Both the position numbers and the translations under genes were made by a program. The notes beneath the pieces are model-generated. The model was given only the letters and a program-made list of their open reading frames with translations. It was not told the origin of the DNA and searched no databases. A stretch of 64,000 nucleotides of DNA from Tritrichomonas foetus (lineage: Eukaryota; Parabasalia; Tritrichomonadida; Tritrichomonadidae): contig MLAK01001226.1 in assembly GCA_001839685.1 (NCBI GenBank), positions 78,626 to 142,625 on the forward strand, given 5' to 3'. Position 1 is the stretch's first letter. Each line of letters starts with the position of its first letter. Positions 9,609-20,177 of this stretch are shown piece after piece.

Positions 9609-9962
9609 TTTCGCCAAATACAAACTTTTTGAATTGTTGCCTAATTCAATTCCAAAACTTAACCAGATAGAATGAGTAGAGGCTTATTCTGAGATGTAAT
9701 ATATTATTAAATATATTTTTAGTATTATGTAGTGAGTTATATGATGTTATGCTGAATAACTTTGGAAAAGTACTTCTATAATCTGGAGATAATTATTCGA
9801 TAAGATCACCAAATAAATTGTGAGAAAATAATTATGTTATTTGAAAATTGTGAAGATTATTTTACAAGACAGACGAAAAAATAGTGATATATCAATGTCA
9901 AAAAAAAGTCTTCTATATTTTTCATAAATAATTTAGTTTTAGATAGCTTTAATAAAAAGAAC

Positions 9963-10675
9963 TATACATCTGTATTACGACCAAAAACCTTCCAAGATGT
10001 AAAAAGCTTTGTTGTAAGGATTTGCTTTGAAAAAGTGAAACTGTATTATCTGGGAAAAAAACGAAAATGAAAATATGCTGAGATAATTTTGCCATTTATA
10101 TTATGATTTATGAATTAGGTAGAAATGCCTGCGTAATTAGAGAATATGGATGCGTAAAAGATGTTTTCGAAACGCGCATATTTTCTCTGATTTATTGACC
10201 AATTTGTCTTTGAAGAAATAACTTTTCATTCATTCAATCCTTACGACCTTCACAAATATATTAAAAAGTGAAGACTATTCAAAAATTTCGAACTTTTTGA
10301 GCTTTTTTTTTTTTTTTTTTTTTTTTTTGTAAAATGACCACTCAAAAAATTCCTAATGACCTATTGAAGCTAGCTATTTTATTGAAAAAGTTCGGAGAAA
10401 TATATTGAAAAAGTTCGCTTTTTTATGCTCGAAATATGGGGAAAATTTGATGTTAAGTATCATAATTCTGAGTTTATTTGGTTCCAAACTATTTTAGGAA
10501 TTCCCCATTGCTGCAATCATGACGAAAATGAAAACATGAAATAGTCAAATGTATACGTTGATTAAAATCATTTAGTAAGTATATAGTACATGTAGTAAAA
10601 AATGTTTAGTTAAAAGGAAAAAACTATAAGTTGCGTCGTAAGAATTTGAAATCTTGGTCGTTATACAGATGTATA
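9963..10675. mobile_element. 713-bp non-autonomous inverted-repeat element (MITE-like) with 8-bp target duplication
   Basis: The left end starts TATACATCTGTAT-TACGACCAA (9963-9984), and the right end (10654-10675) is its reverse complement with one mismatch in 22 bases. Immediately outside each end is the same 8-mer, AAAAGAAC (9955-9962 and 10676-10683), exactly as expected for a target-site duplication. The interior is AT-rich with no open reading frame of note and a 26-T tract, so the element is non-autonomous and would need a transposase in trans. Eight-base duplications are typical of hAT elements and also found in others; the superfamily is not settled. A related shorter copy lies at 57464-57618. 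Confidence 0.8.
10303..10328 (+). repeat. 26-base T homopolymer inside the inverted-repeat element
   Basis: An uninterrupted run of T occupies these bases. It lies inside the MITE-like element and may vary in length between copies. Confidence 0.9.
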
Positions 10676-11412
10676 AAAAGAACATATTCTTTGATAAAAC
10701 CAATTACAATATATTCTGATCTTCAATCCTGTACGATGACATAAATATTAATAAATTATAATGATTTATGAAATATATTTTGATGTACATCAAAAAAATA
10801 ACTAAATGTTATGAAATCACCAGTAACAGTATCAAATAAGAAAATCACAGCATGAAACTAACTAAATGAACAACATATGGTTTTAGTAGCCATATTTTAT
10901 GTATTAATGTGAAACCTATCATAAAATCACCGCATCAATCGTATACGCACTTTTTACAATATTTTCATAAAAATTAAATCGAATTTGAAATTTACGAGTT
11001 GGAAACACTTATTATATATCCAAAAACACATATGCATCATTTGTATTTCGTTTACCTCTGATGATCTCCAGTTTTTTTGTGATTTTTTTCGATGGCATAT
11101 TTTATTTCAAAGTAAATCAATATGTCATATGCAAAATTGACTAAAAATTGATTCGTGAACTGAAATCTCAGTTAATCATGTTCTTTTTGATATTAATCTT
11201 GGTTAAATGAAGCTCAACATTCAAAATAATTTAGCTTCATATTCTTTATGCCTTGAGATATTCATGTTTTTATAAGTGTGTATGTTAAGTCTATTTAGTT
11301 TGGATGCATCTATTTCTTGAAGAAAATGAACGATATGATAACTTTTCGAGAGTATAAATGGCTGAAAATTGATCGAATTCAAACCAAATAAAATAAGAAA
11401 AAGTTTACATTC

Positions 11413-12660
11413 ATGACTGAAGCATCTATCCTTTCGACAAATGAAATAGCTCAGTCATTAGGGATCCTCAAAATACCAGCAACAGTTAATAAATCAGTTT
11501 CACGAGAAGCAGAATTAATGATTTTGAACGTGATCGATAATGCAAAATTATTAATGATCACCTCGAAGCGCAACAAACTCACGGTGAATGATATTAATGA
11601 AAGTTTAAAAATGATGAATATTGAGCCACTTTATGGATATAAATCTTGGAAAAATGAGGTTCATCATTCAACAATTAGATATACCCAATTTCTCGATATT
11701 AAATATCTAAAAGATGAGCAAATACAAACTACTGATATTTCATCAAGATCTTTACTTGCTTACCCACTTCAAGTCACATTTGATTGTAATTGGCTTGTTG
11801 ATAACCACTCAAAAATTTTACTGAAAAAGAAAGGAAAAACAAAAAATTCATCAGAATCAAAAAATAAGAATTATGAAATTGATCATCCTTCGAAAAAACT
11901 TAAATTTTATTATGAAACATCAATTGAAGGATTTTTCTATGGAGGTGTTGTTTACGAAATGATGTTGGCTAAAATGGTTTCAGATGAAGGAGTTGGACCT
12001 TTATTAACTTATTATTTAGATTTCATTGAAAATATTTTAGAGAATCCAAAACATGAATTCGATCAAATTCGAAAAATTATCAAATTGGCAAAAATTTTAG
12101 TGATTAATGATTCTTTTAACACAATTACCTGTCAAGATAGAATTGTATCGATTTCATTCACTATTTTATTATTACCAGCCAAAAATATTCCATTTGATCA
12201 AAATAACATTTTAATGAGAGATGAATGTAGTGAACTCTTTCAGTTGTTTTGTGAAAAATTCAGTCCATTTAATATTCACATTCGTGCACAAATTGGAGAA
12301 AGATTTATTGAATTACTAAATGATGAAACAACTGATTGTTATAGTGCTTATGGAATAATATCGTCTTTCGTATCTTTAGGCCTGCAAACAATCAAATACG
12401 TTTTATTTCCTAATATTGTAATGATACTTGAAAATATTCAAAATGATTATTTTTACCAAGGTCCTGAACGACACTTAGTTTTTGATTCATTAGTGAAAAT
12501 TATTGGAAATGGACTTTATCGAGATTTGTTTTCAATGCACATGCATAATAACTTGCAATTAAATGCGTCAACACAAGAATTATATGATCAATTAATGGGT
12601 GTTGTTGGTCTTGATATGATGAAGTTTACATATGATTCAGATTCGTACGAATTTATTTAA
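11413..12660 (+). CDS. TAF6: TFIID subunit TAF6
   Basis: The 415-residue protein opens with a TAF6-type histone fold (about residues 7-70): NEIAQSLGI, then a central helix, then KRNKLTVNDINESLKMMNIE and PLYGY, matching the R.KL...DI..AL...N.EP.YGF signature of TAF6. A HEAT-like C-terminal half (about 160-400) with alternating helices follows, as in TAF6 of other eukaryotes. TAF6 pairs with TAF9 in TFIID (and in SAGA in some lineages) to recognise promoters in the nucleus. A Lys-rich linker around residues 138-160 separates the two parts. The start ATG is preceded by tacattc. A clear example of conserved core transcription machinery in this organism. Confidence 0.88.
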   Translation: MTEASILSTNEIAQSLGILKIPATVNKSVSREAELMILNVIDNAKLLMITSKRNKLTVNDINESLKMMNIEPLYGYKSWKNEVHHSTIRYTQFLDIKYLKDEQIQTTDISSRSLLAYPLQVTFDCNWLVDNHSKILLKKKGKTKNSSESKNKNYEIDHPSKKLKFYYETSIEGFFYGGVVYEMMLAKMVSDEGVGPLLTYYLDFIENILENPKHEFDQIRKIIKLAKILVINDSFNTITCQDRIVSISFTILLLPAKNIPFDQNNILMRDECSELFQLFCEKFSPFNIHIRAQIGERFIELLNDETTDCYSAYGIISSFVSLGLQTIKYVLFPNIVMILENIQNDYFYQGPERHLVFDSLVKIIGNGLYRDLFSMHMHNNLQLNASTQELYDQLMGVVGLDMMKFTYDSDSYEFI

Positions 12661-12777
12661 ACTTCTGATGTTTTTGATTGTGACACGTTGTACCTAATAG
12701 CTTTGTTTGTAATTCAGCTTATTGTTTGTAAAAATTATTGATAAAAACATGCTTATTTTGGTGTTTTCTATTTATTT

Positions 12778-12780
<3 letters not shown>

Positions 12781-12833
<53 letters not shown>
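12781..12833 (+). repeat. 53-base T homopolymer downstream of TAF6
   Basis: An unbroken run of 53 T residues begins about 120 bases after the TAF6 stop codon. It lies beyond any likely short 3' UTR. Length may be unreliable because such tracts are hard to sequence. Confidence 0.9.
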
Positions 12834-12834
<1 letters not shown>

Positions 12835-13035
12835 AATATATAGTTATTAGAATAACTTTAAAGAGTTGGATTTTATTAGCTCTTGACGAGAGAGAGATTT
12901 TTTCTTATTAGTTGTGATGGTTGTCAAAGAAGTGATGACTGATGTAAACCATTCAAAAAAAAAGTCAGATAACAATTTTGGTATCAAATGACGATTTCTT
13001 GATCATATTTGGAAAACAAAAAGTTTTATTAATGA

Positions 13036-13158
13036 AAATATTGTGGTCTAACTGTTGATCCCGAATTCCAATTTATGTTGGTTGATCTTTTGGAAATTCT
13101 GAGATATCATTAAGATGCTCCTTTTGGATCACTTGGTGAATTCCTATTCAATATTTGA
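13036..13158 (+). pseudogene. Possible small coding relic before the PA200 gene
   Basis: The frame reads CGLTVDPEFQFMLVDLLEIL, then RYH and a TAA, then DAPFGSLGEFLFN and a TGA. The wording is more protein-like than the surrounding spacer, and an upstream segment in another frame (FLDHIWKTKSFINENIVV, from about 12996) may belong to it. It has no start codon. This is weak evidence; chance is possible. The rest of 12661-13226 shows nothing except the poly-T tract. Confidence 0.25.
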
Positions 13159-13226
13159 ATACTTTTTAAAATTTGGTCGAGTATGAATTCTGTTGAATTT
13201 TTTGAAATACTTTGAAATTTAAAAAA

Positions 13227-16200
13227 ATGAGTATCATCGACATTTACCGCGCCGAGACTTTTTCAAAGATTTTACCCATCTGTATCCGCGAGGAGGTTCT
13301 AAAGGAGCAGCCTATCTGGAAAGAAGCGATTTTAAAAAATCTACCAATCGCCCTTTCCGGAACAGATGTTCGCGCAATTCGTTTCTGGCTGGGGCTTCTT
13401 GGATTGTACAACTCGACAGAATTGTTCACTTTTACAAAAAGTGAACTCGAAATTATCTTGAATTGCTTATTCGATTTTGTTGTTTCGACAAGATTTCTTT
13501 CGTACGCCATGTCAGCTGCCACTACGTTTATCGATCTTACAGAACACATTTATGAAAAATTGGATTTTACTTTGGATTTGAGACGATTATACGACATTTT
13601 ATATAAATTTGGATTATCGCATTCAAAAATCAAGAAAAGAATTACGCCAGACAATTATTTGTTAACAATGATTATGTTTACGTCAACATGCCGCCGATTT
13701 TTCTCAGAAGATTCCACAGAAGAAATTTTACAACAATGGCCACATTTAATCGACCCACAAACTCCGCTTTTTTCGGTCTCTGTTTCTTTGTTATGTTTAT
13801 TACTTCCTGTCGCACACCAGAAACACAATTTATGGGTTGATTATTTACTCAAAATATGGTCATATTATTCAACAGTTGTTGCCAATTGTATTTTTATGCC
13901 AGTTTTTGTGAGGCTTTCCTCTCACAATTTAGAGGAGTTTGATTGGTCGCCTTATGTTCCAATCTTTTTCCAAAAGTTGTGTCTTTTCATCGGAATTCCT
14001 GTTTCTCCGATTGACCAAGAAACAGACGCAAGGGTCAATTTATCAACCAGTCGAGGTGAATTTATGTTTGGTCAACCAATGACTACAACCGACATTAGCA
14101 TGCATTTTGCCATTTTATTTGTGAGACTTTTGTCAACTTCTGCTAAAGAAGTCGTAAAAGATCATTTGTTAAGATTAATTCATCTTCTCGAACCATTACA
14201 TTCCCCATTCCCACAAACAGATAATGCTAATACTGTAGCCCAAGCCATTTCGTTTTTAAATGCTCTTGTTGCAGCTTACGCCCAACGTGTGAAAGCCGAT
14301 CGAAGGAAAAAACTGAAACTTCCACCACTCGATGAAGATGATCACATATGGTTTTTGAACTTAATTTTACCACTTTACCTTCTTGAACTTTATCATGCAG
14401 AATCTGCTTGTGAACAACTTGGCCAATTAGTTCAATTAATGCCAAGTTTAGCGATTCCACCTGTTTATGATGCTTTTTCACGCCTTTCTGAATACACTCA
14501 TTTGAAAGCACCAGCATTACGTACAATGGCTGCTGTTGCACCAACTATTTTAACAACAGGAATCATGGAAGCTGAGTTTTTGAATGTTGTCGTGAATTTT
14601 GTTGATGAAATTTCTGCAATGGATATCCTAAAAAGTCAATGGATCTTCACTCTTTATGAAGCAGTTCTTTGGTCAAAAAAGATAGATGAATCAATGACTA
14701 ATTGGGCAATTACACTTATTCGGAAATGTATTGAGTTCGCAATGACTGCAGTATCTGAAGAATTTAATGACTGCATGGGAACTATGGAATTAATGCTTTC
14801 TGCATTTTCTATGTCAATTAATAATAATTTGCGAGAAACAGTTGAAGATATTTTGAAAGAATCTATTGAAACCATGCCAATTAGCAATCTTTCAAGATTC
14901 ATTGATTCTATTATTCCAACATCATTTGGTAAGTTTTGCTTCAATGAAGTCAATGAAAAGAATTTAACCATCATTAAATGCCTTGTTCGAAGTTCCAAAG
15001 ATTTCGCTTTGAAATATGATTTTGATAAGGTGGTGTTTGAAGGCTTAAACAGTCCTTTAAAGAAAGTAAAAATGCAAGCTTGTGCTTTGATCAAGTGGAT
15101 TCTTCGCTTCCATTCTTTAGTTTTTCCATTCCTTCCAAAAAGGCAAGGAATCTCCAATATTTCTGAAGATTCGATTAGTTGGCATATTCCAAAGGAATCT
15201 GATTTTGAAGCTTGTGCACAATTAGTTGATAAGTGTATTCCTGTCATGCAAGAAATGTTCACAAAAGAAGATAAAAGATCGAAACTTACAGCTGTTACAA
15301 TTGCATATTCTATTATCCAAGGAATAATTGGAGCTGTTTCCCCACTTGATTTCAATGTAGCCGAATGTGATCCATTGTTTACTGCACCAACAGTTAGTAC
15401 TATTCATTCACCAGAATTATCAAAACGGTATTCAATTGTAGCTGAATGGCTATTATCAATTGCCTCAAATGATCTTCATGAAGAAGTTTCTTCGTTAATT
15501 ATTAAGACATTTACTACCATGATTACACCCGTTGATCCAATTGCCATGCGTGCGGATTCTATATCTGATCAATTTGATGCATTTTGTGCTGCTTCTAAGC
15601 AAGGCGTTCTTTTTCCAACTTTACAATGTATGTTTCCAAACCATCATTATTGGCTTGCCCTGAAATTATATTCAGGTTTTACACAATTAATTGATATGCC
15701 AATTAATGAACTAACCACAAAAATTATCCTCAAAGTTTTCTTATATGCTGTAAATCCATTACCTTCAGTTCGAGAGAAATGTGATGTTTTCATGGCACAA
15801 TCTGCTCTTTTTTATGGAATTGAATTAGCTGATCTGTTTCCAAGATTAATGGATATTTTTAATGATTGTTTCCTATTAACAGTTGATCAATTATCCACCA
15901 TTTCTGTCTTTATGTCAGATTTCATTCAAGTTGCAAATCCTGCTACCCAATTCAATCTCATTAGTCAAATTGCTGTCAATTTATGTCGGCAGTTACCACT
16001 TGATGTACCTAATGATAACTTACGAGCACTTAGAAATGATATTGTTCGAGTTATTGATAATTTCGACTTTTCAACAGCACCACTTGACACAGATCAGATT
16101 TATGAAGAAAGGAAACAAATTATTTACTCAAGTATTCAGAGATCTGACTTATTCTCAACTTCAGCTGAAACACAAAATTATGCAGTAGCATTAGTTTGTT

Positions 16201-18020
16201 CAGTTTTAATGGGAAAGAAGCCAGTTATTGAACCAGATGTCTTTGAATTCCTTTCTTCGATGTTTTTAAGTGATGATATGAGTGTTCGAAGCGTTTCAAT
16301 TCAAGTTTTTGGCTCAACCCTCGAACTTTTGATTCCAAGAGTTGATAGAACTATTGAAAAAATTGAATATGATCAAATAACACCTGAAAACTATGATACT
16401 TTTGCATTCAAAGACAATAAAGTTAAATTAAAGAAAACGAGAATGTCACGATTATTAACAAAAACAGAAGCCTTTGATGAAAATTGTATAAAGCAATTCT
16501 TTCCAGATGATTATGAAAATCGTGTAGATATTCATAAAACATTGTATCAAATCTTTTTTGATAATGATGCTGAATTCGTTCACAAATTATGTCAAGTATT
16601 TGTTAATTCCCAAACACATGGTAAAGAAAGTTTTTCATTGGAAAATTATTCATTTTGGATTGCAATAATTAGATTTTTCGGTACACCAATGATGCTTAAA
16701 TTATTAGATATATCGACAGACTATTTATCCAAAGAACCTCAAGGTGCACACCTCTTTACCGCTAGTGAAATTGTTGCTGCCATTTTTTCATCAACTGTTT
16801 ATTTCAAATTTAAAGATATTCAACCAATTTTTGACAAAATGTACAACTTTTTGAATGCTGCTCTATGTGGAAATGAATGTGACACTTCATTTTCTTGGTT
16901 TGTTGTTTTATTTGGGGTTATTTGTGATTTGGATCCAAGAAGGTTCTTTTGGCTTTTTGAATATCTCAAAGATTTACATCCTGACATTGATAATCATGGC
17001 CGATCGAAATATGTTCGTCAAGACACCGAAATTTGTTTACAATTAATTTTTGCAGCAAGTAAAACTCCTGAAAAAATGATGCAAGTAATTGAACAACGAT
17101 TTCCATCATATTTTCAAGCAGATCAATTGGAAATCAGTCGTTCGGCTGTTATTCAAGTTCTTATTTCTGTTTCACAAGTTTGTTGTCGAATTCCATATAA
17201 TAATGACTGGCAAAATGTTTTTAAAACTGTTTTTAATGAATATATCCTTAAAACTGATCCAAAGTTCATTTCTAGATGGATTTGTGAACAATTTGATCAA
17301 GTTTCATTCGGCTCCCTCTCTGCTGTTCCTTTGTGTGTTGAAAAACTTCGTGATTTTGTGTTAATTGAAATGGAAAATGATGAAGATTCGATGTCATTTT
17401 TGCATAATGGAATAATTGGAATTATTAGAACAAATATGTTTATTCCAGATTCATCTAAAGAAAAAATTGATGCAACTATTAAAAACATCATCCAACAATT
17501 GGATCCAACCAATCTTCCATGGCCGAAACAAGTTTTAATGCTTTCCTTATTCATTGAATTGATTAAAGAAATGTTCTTTTACATTTCCGAAGAATCAATT
17601 GATTATATAATCAAAAATATTACTTTACCAGCTTTAGAACATTCAAATCCAGATGTTGCTGATACTGCTTCTGTTCTTTTATCTTTCATTCTTAAGATTG
17701 ATGTAAAAGTTAGAGAAAATATTTCTGACTATGTTGAAAGATTCACTCGAATGTTAAACAATGGTGAAAATCGACTTGCTGGTGCCAAAGGATTGTTTGC
17801 TGTGGTTTGGTCAACTTTGATCTTCGATGATGTTCCACAATTCGTCATTGATGCATTTATGACAATTACTTCAGGGCATTGGAATGATAGTGTTTTGGAG
17901 GATAACATTAATCAATTCATTAGCGATTTCTGGAATGTACATGACAACAACCTGACAAAGAATGGACAAGAAATTTTATCACCATTCCGATCGAATATGA
18001 TGCCTTCTTACATATCTTGA
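13227..18020 (+). CDS. PSME4: Proteasome activator PA200/Blm10 (PSME4) homologue
   Basis: I use the ATG at 13227 (MSIIDIYRAE); an upstream TTG start is not needed. The product is about 1,597 residues of continuous HEAT-like helices. The N-terminal part matches PA200 in order: FFSEDSTEEILQQWPHLIDP, then LWVDYLLKIWSYYS, then EFDWSPYVPIFFQKL and IGIPV, equivalent to PA200 FPEDATQEMLDEW, WFDELIGLW and DWDPYVPKIF. PA200/Blm10 forms a dome on the 20S proteasome and opens its gate for peptides and acetylated histones. The protein is somewhat shorter than human PA200 (about 1,840). The usual C-terminal hydrophobic-Tyr-X tail is not present: the end is PSYIS, with Tyr third from last. Nuclear and cytoplasmic roles are inferred from the family. 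Confidence 0.85.
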   Translation: MSIIDIYRAETFSKILPICIREEVLKEQPIWKEAILKNLPIALSGTDVRAIRFWLGLLGLYNSTELFTFTKSELEIILNCLFDFVVSTRFLSYAMSAATTFIDLTEHIYEKLDFTLDLRRLYDILYKFGLSHSKIKKRITPDNYLLTMIMFTSTCRRFFSEDSTEEILQQWPHLIDPQTPLFSVSVSLLCLLLPVAHQKHNLWVDYLLKIWSYYSTVVANCIFMPVFVRLSSHNLEEFDWSPYVPIFFQKLCLFIGIPVSPIDQETDARVNLSTSRGEFMFGQPMTTTDISMHFAILFVRLLSTSAKEVVKDHLLRLIHLLEPLHSPFPQTDNANTVAQAISFLNALVAAYAQRVKADRRKKLKLPPLDEDDHIWFLNLILPLYLLELYHAESACEQLGQLVQLMPSLAIPPVYDAFSRLSEYTHLKAPALRTMAAVAPTILTTGIMEAEFLNVVVNFVDEISAMDILKSQWIFTLYEAVLWSKKIDESMTNWAITLIRKCIEFAMTAVSEEFNDCMGTMELMLSAFSMSINNNLRETVEDILKESIETMPISNLSRFIDSIIPTSFGKFCFNEVNEKNLTIIKCLVRSSKDFALKYDFDKVVFEGLNSPLKKVKMQACALIKWILRFHSLVFPFLPKRQGISNISEDSISWHIPKESDFEACAQLVDKCIPVMQEMFTKEDKRSKLTAVTIAYSIIQGIIGAVSPLDFNVAECDPLFTAPTVSTIHSPELSKRYSIVAEWLLSIASNDLHEEVSSLIIKTFTTMITPVDPIAMRADSISDQFDAFCAASKQGVLFPTLQCMFPNHHYWLALKLYSGFTQLIDMPINELTTKIILKVFLYAVNPLPSVREKCDVFMAQSALFYGIELADLFPRLMDIFNDCFLLTVDQLSTISVFMSDFIQVANPATQFNLISQIAVNLCRQLPLDVPNDNLRALRNDIVRVIDNFDFSTAPLDTDQIYEERKQIIYSSIQRSDLFSTSAETQNYAVALVCSVLMGKKPVIEPDVFEFLSSMFLSDDMSVRSVSIQVFGSTLELLIPRVDRTIEKIEYDQITPENYDTFAFKDNKVKLKKTRMSRLLTKTEAFDENCIKQFFPDDYENRVDIHKTLYQIFFDNDAEFVHKLCQVFVNSQTHGKESFSLENYSFWIAIIRFFGTPMMLKLLDISTDYLSKEPQGAHLFTASEIVAAIFSSTVYFKFKDIQPIFDKMYNFLNAALCGNECDTSFSWFVVLFGVICDLDPRRFFWLFEYLKDLHPDIDNHGRSKYVRQDTEICLQLIFAASKTPEKMMQVIEQRFPSYFQADQLEISRSAVIQVLISVSQVCCRIPYNNDWQNVFKTVFNEYILKTDPKFISRWICEQFDQVSFGSLSAVPLCVEKLRDFVLIEMENDEDSMSFLHNGIIGIIRTNMFIPDSSKEKIDATIKNIIQQLDPTNLPWPKQVLMLSLFIELIKEMFFYISEESIDYIIKNITLPALEHSNPDVADTASVLLSFILKIDVKVRENISDYVERFTRMLNNGENRLAGAKGLFAVVWSTLIFDDVPQFVIDAFMTITSGHWNDSVLEDNINQFISDFWNVHDNNLTKNGQEILSPFRSNMMPSYIS

Positions 18021-18365
18021 AAATATTTATAGTACATTCGTTATTTATGATATTTTATAAAATAGAGAAAATTAAAATATATTAAAAAATTATTATTATA
18101 ATATTGTCAATAAATCATACTATAGATCATTTTTTTTTTTTTTTTAGAAAAAACCATTCTTCACGATTTTCTACATTGAGATTATAAAAAATGAATAAAG
18201 CAATTCGTGAAAGATATGAAAACGTTTGTGACAATTATAAAGTAGATAAAATACAATAATAACGAGATGAAAAGAAATTGAATAACTAAATGTTTACTAT
18301 TAATATAAAAATTAATAACAAAAAATATGAATTCATACTAAAGCATGATTGAAAACAAAATGTTT

Positions 18366-19163
18366 TCAAAACAAACCAAAATCATTCATAAAGAATGAAT
18401 TACTGAGAACAGCTTGTTCACTAGAAAAGTCATCAAAAATGCTCAAAAGAAAATTTTCTTTTGATTTTTGTTCTTTAACAGTGTCATCTTTATTGTCCTG
18501 GTGATTTTTCTCATTTTTACAAATTCCTTCGCGTGAAATGTAGTAGTTCCACCTGTTCTTTATAGAGTTTGGTGATCTTCCAGGCAAGAAAATTGTCATT
18601 TTTGTCCATTTTGGACCAAGTTCATAATGTTTTATTTTAATCAAAGCGTCTTCTTCTTCAGTGAAGGGTTGTTTTGAATAACATGGCAATAAAAAGTTCA
18701 CATAATGATCACGGCACTGTTTTGGTGTTCTGTGTATCATTCTTTTGGAAACCTCATTCCAATCAACACGAGCAACATCACTCAAATTGTTTATTCCACT
18801 GAAATTTTGAATTTGATTGATATTGTTGTCATTTGATGCATTGGCATCATTTGTATTATTTGTGATATTATCAATACTACAAGGAAAAGGTAATTGATTT
18901 GAATTTTGCTGATTTATGGCAGTTATCTGTTCAAAACAATTTGTCATTGTGCTATCATTCATAGCAAACTGAGAAACTAATGAAACAAGAATTTGATCTT
19001 CAACTTTTGTAAATTTTTGTCTGTGTTGTGGTTTTTTTATGATTTTTATACCATTTTGACTTGAATGAGTCATATTCTCTGTTAGGGAAGTCAAGAAAGT
19101 ATTTTCACATAGCTTTATGTTCATGTTCTTTTCAGGAAATAATAAATGAAGCGAATAACACAT
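18366..19163 (-). CDS. Two-repeat Myb DNA-binding protein with an insert inside the first repeat
   Basis: The 265-residue protein has a C-terminal Myb repeat (166-210): PFTEEEDALIKIKHYELGPK, then W186, and IKNRWNYYI. The preceding repeat is split. Helix 1 is at 50-66 (KFTKVEDQILVSLVSQFA), but the rest of the repeat (VDWNEVSKRMIHRTPKQCRDHY) starts only near residue 133. About 65 Asn-rich residues lie between. This is the general design of parabasalid R2R3 Myb factors, which bind promoter MYB recognition elements. The N-terminal 45 residues are unique. A TTCAGAC/TTCACAA stretch lies just upstream of the ATG. It is probably a nuclear transcription factor; target genes cannot be inferred. Confidence 0.88.
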   Translation of the reverse strand: MCYSLHLLFPEKNMNIKLCENTFLTSLTENMTHSSQNGIKIIKKPQHRQKFTKVEDQILVSLVSQFAMNDSTMTNCFEQITAINQQNSNQLPFPCSIDNITNNTNDANASNDNNINQIQNFSGINNLSDVARVDWNEVSKRMIHRTPKQCRDHYVNFLLPCYSKQPFTEEEDALIKIKHYELGPKWTKMTIFLPGRSPNSIKNRWNYYISREGICKNEKNHQDNKDDTVKEQKSKENFLLSIFDDFSSEQAVLSNSFFMNDFGLF

Positions 19164-20177
19164 TTGTGAAGTTTATGTCTGAAATACACTGAAAAAATGA
19201 AATAACTACAGAAAGATTGATAGAACGCATAGAATGTATCAATCATTATAGAAATATAGTATAAATATTTCTTTGCAGATACGAAATCTTATTGAAACTT
19301 AAGAAGATGTAGAATTCAACCAGGCACTGAAAAACTTTCCATTCAAAAGTGAAGTTCTGAACAAAGCTTTACTTTTCATGGATTTACACATCTTGAATAT
19401 CACTTGAGAATTTTTGATTTTTACCATGAATATTTAAACAACATGACATCAATGCCTAAAATGATATGAACGGTTCATATCATTTCACTTTGGATACCCG
19501 TTTGAAATTTGTCTTCAGTCAGTTTTGGCTTGTACAGAAGACCACATGATGATTGTCATGTAGAAAAAACATAATCGATAAAAATAAGCTATCCATAATG
19601 AAATTGATGCGAATTTTTTCCTTATTTTAAGATTGGAATTATGCTGTATCAATACGTCCATTTCATAAATAACATGTAATTAGACTAGAATTCTTTTTAC
19701 AAAACCGAAACAATACAGAAAAATAATCAAAGTTTTTGATGGTTTTCTGGAATTTCAAAGAATTCTTTCAAAATAAGAAATGTAAATAGTTTGTCACATT
19801 GATCATGAATCTGACATTTTATAAATTGGAAAAAATACTCGTCATATATGTTTTATTTTACCAAACCATCTTCAAAGACTAATTACTGAAATTATTGTGA
19901 TTTTTTTGTTATTTCGTTCAAGTTAATTTGTGAAATCATACAGTTACATGATTAACTATTCTCTTTGATCCACAAAAGAGAAAGCATTTTATAAGCATAT
20001 ATTGAGTAAAAGTTTTGGTTGGCACTATGTCTCAGAAACATTTCTTCCAATGTCATATTATTTCTAAAGCAGGGTAAAAGAAAGAGCAAAAAATAAAAAC
20101 ACAAAGTAAAATTAATTCGCAAAATCTATTTAATTAAAAACAAATATATATATATATTCGACGAAACTAAAATGAAA
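19164..20177. other. Non-coding gap between Myb and poly-UBL genes
   Basis: About 1 kb of AT-rich sequence with no convincing gene. A short open stretch at 19303-19407 on the plus strand (FNQALKNFPFKSEVLNKALL) has no start codon and is too short to judge. A short AT dinucleotide run (atatatatatat) sits at about 20146-20157, just beyond the stop of the next minus-strand gene. Confidence 0.6.

Larger units (their letters stand above)
9609..11412. other. Long non-coding gap containing a transposon-like element
   Basis: No convincing gene is visible between the disordered-protein gene and TAF6. The interval holds the 713-bp inverted-repeat element at 9963-10675, a 26-T tract at 10303-10328 inside it, and AT-rich spacer. 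The two flanking genes are divergent, so both promoters must lie here. Confidence 0.7.

Noticed and set aside
13212..13226. Upstream TTG start for the PA200 gene
   Set aside because: Nuclear protist genes start at ATG; the ATG at 13227 gives a normal N-terminus. Same reasoning applied to the starts at 9608, 33209 and 58341.
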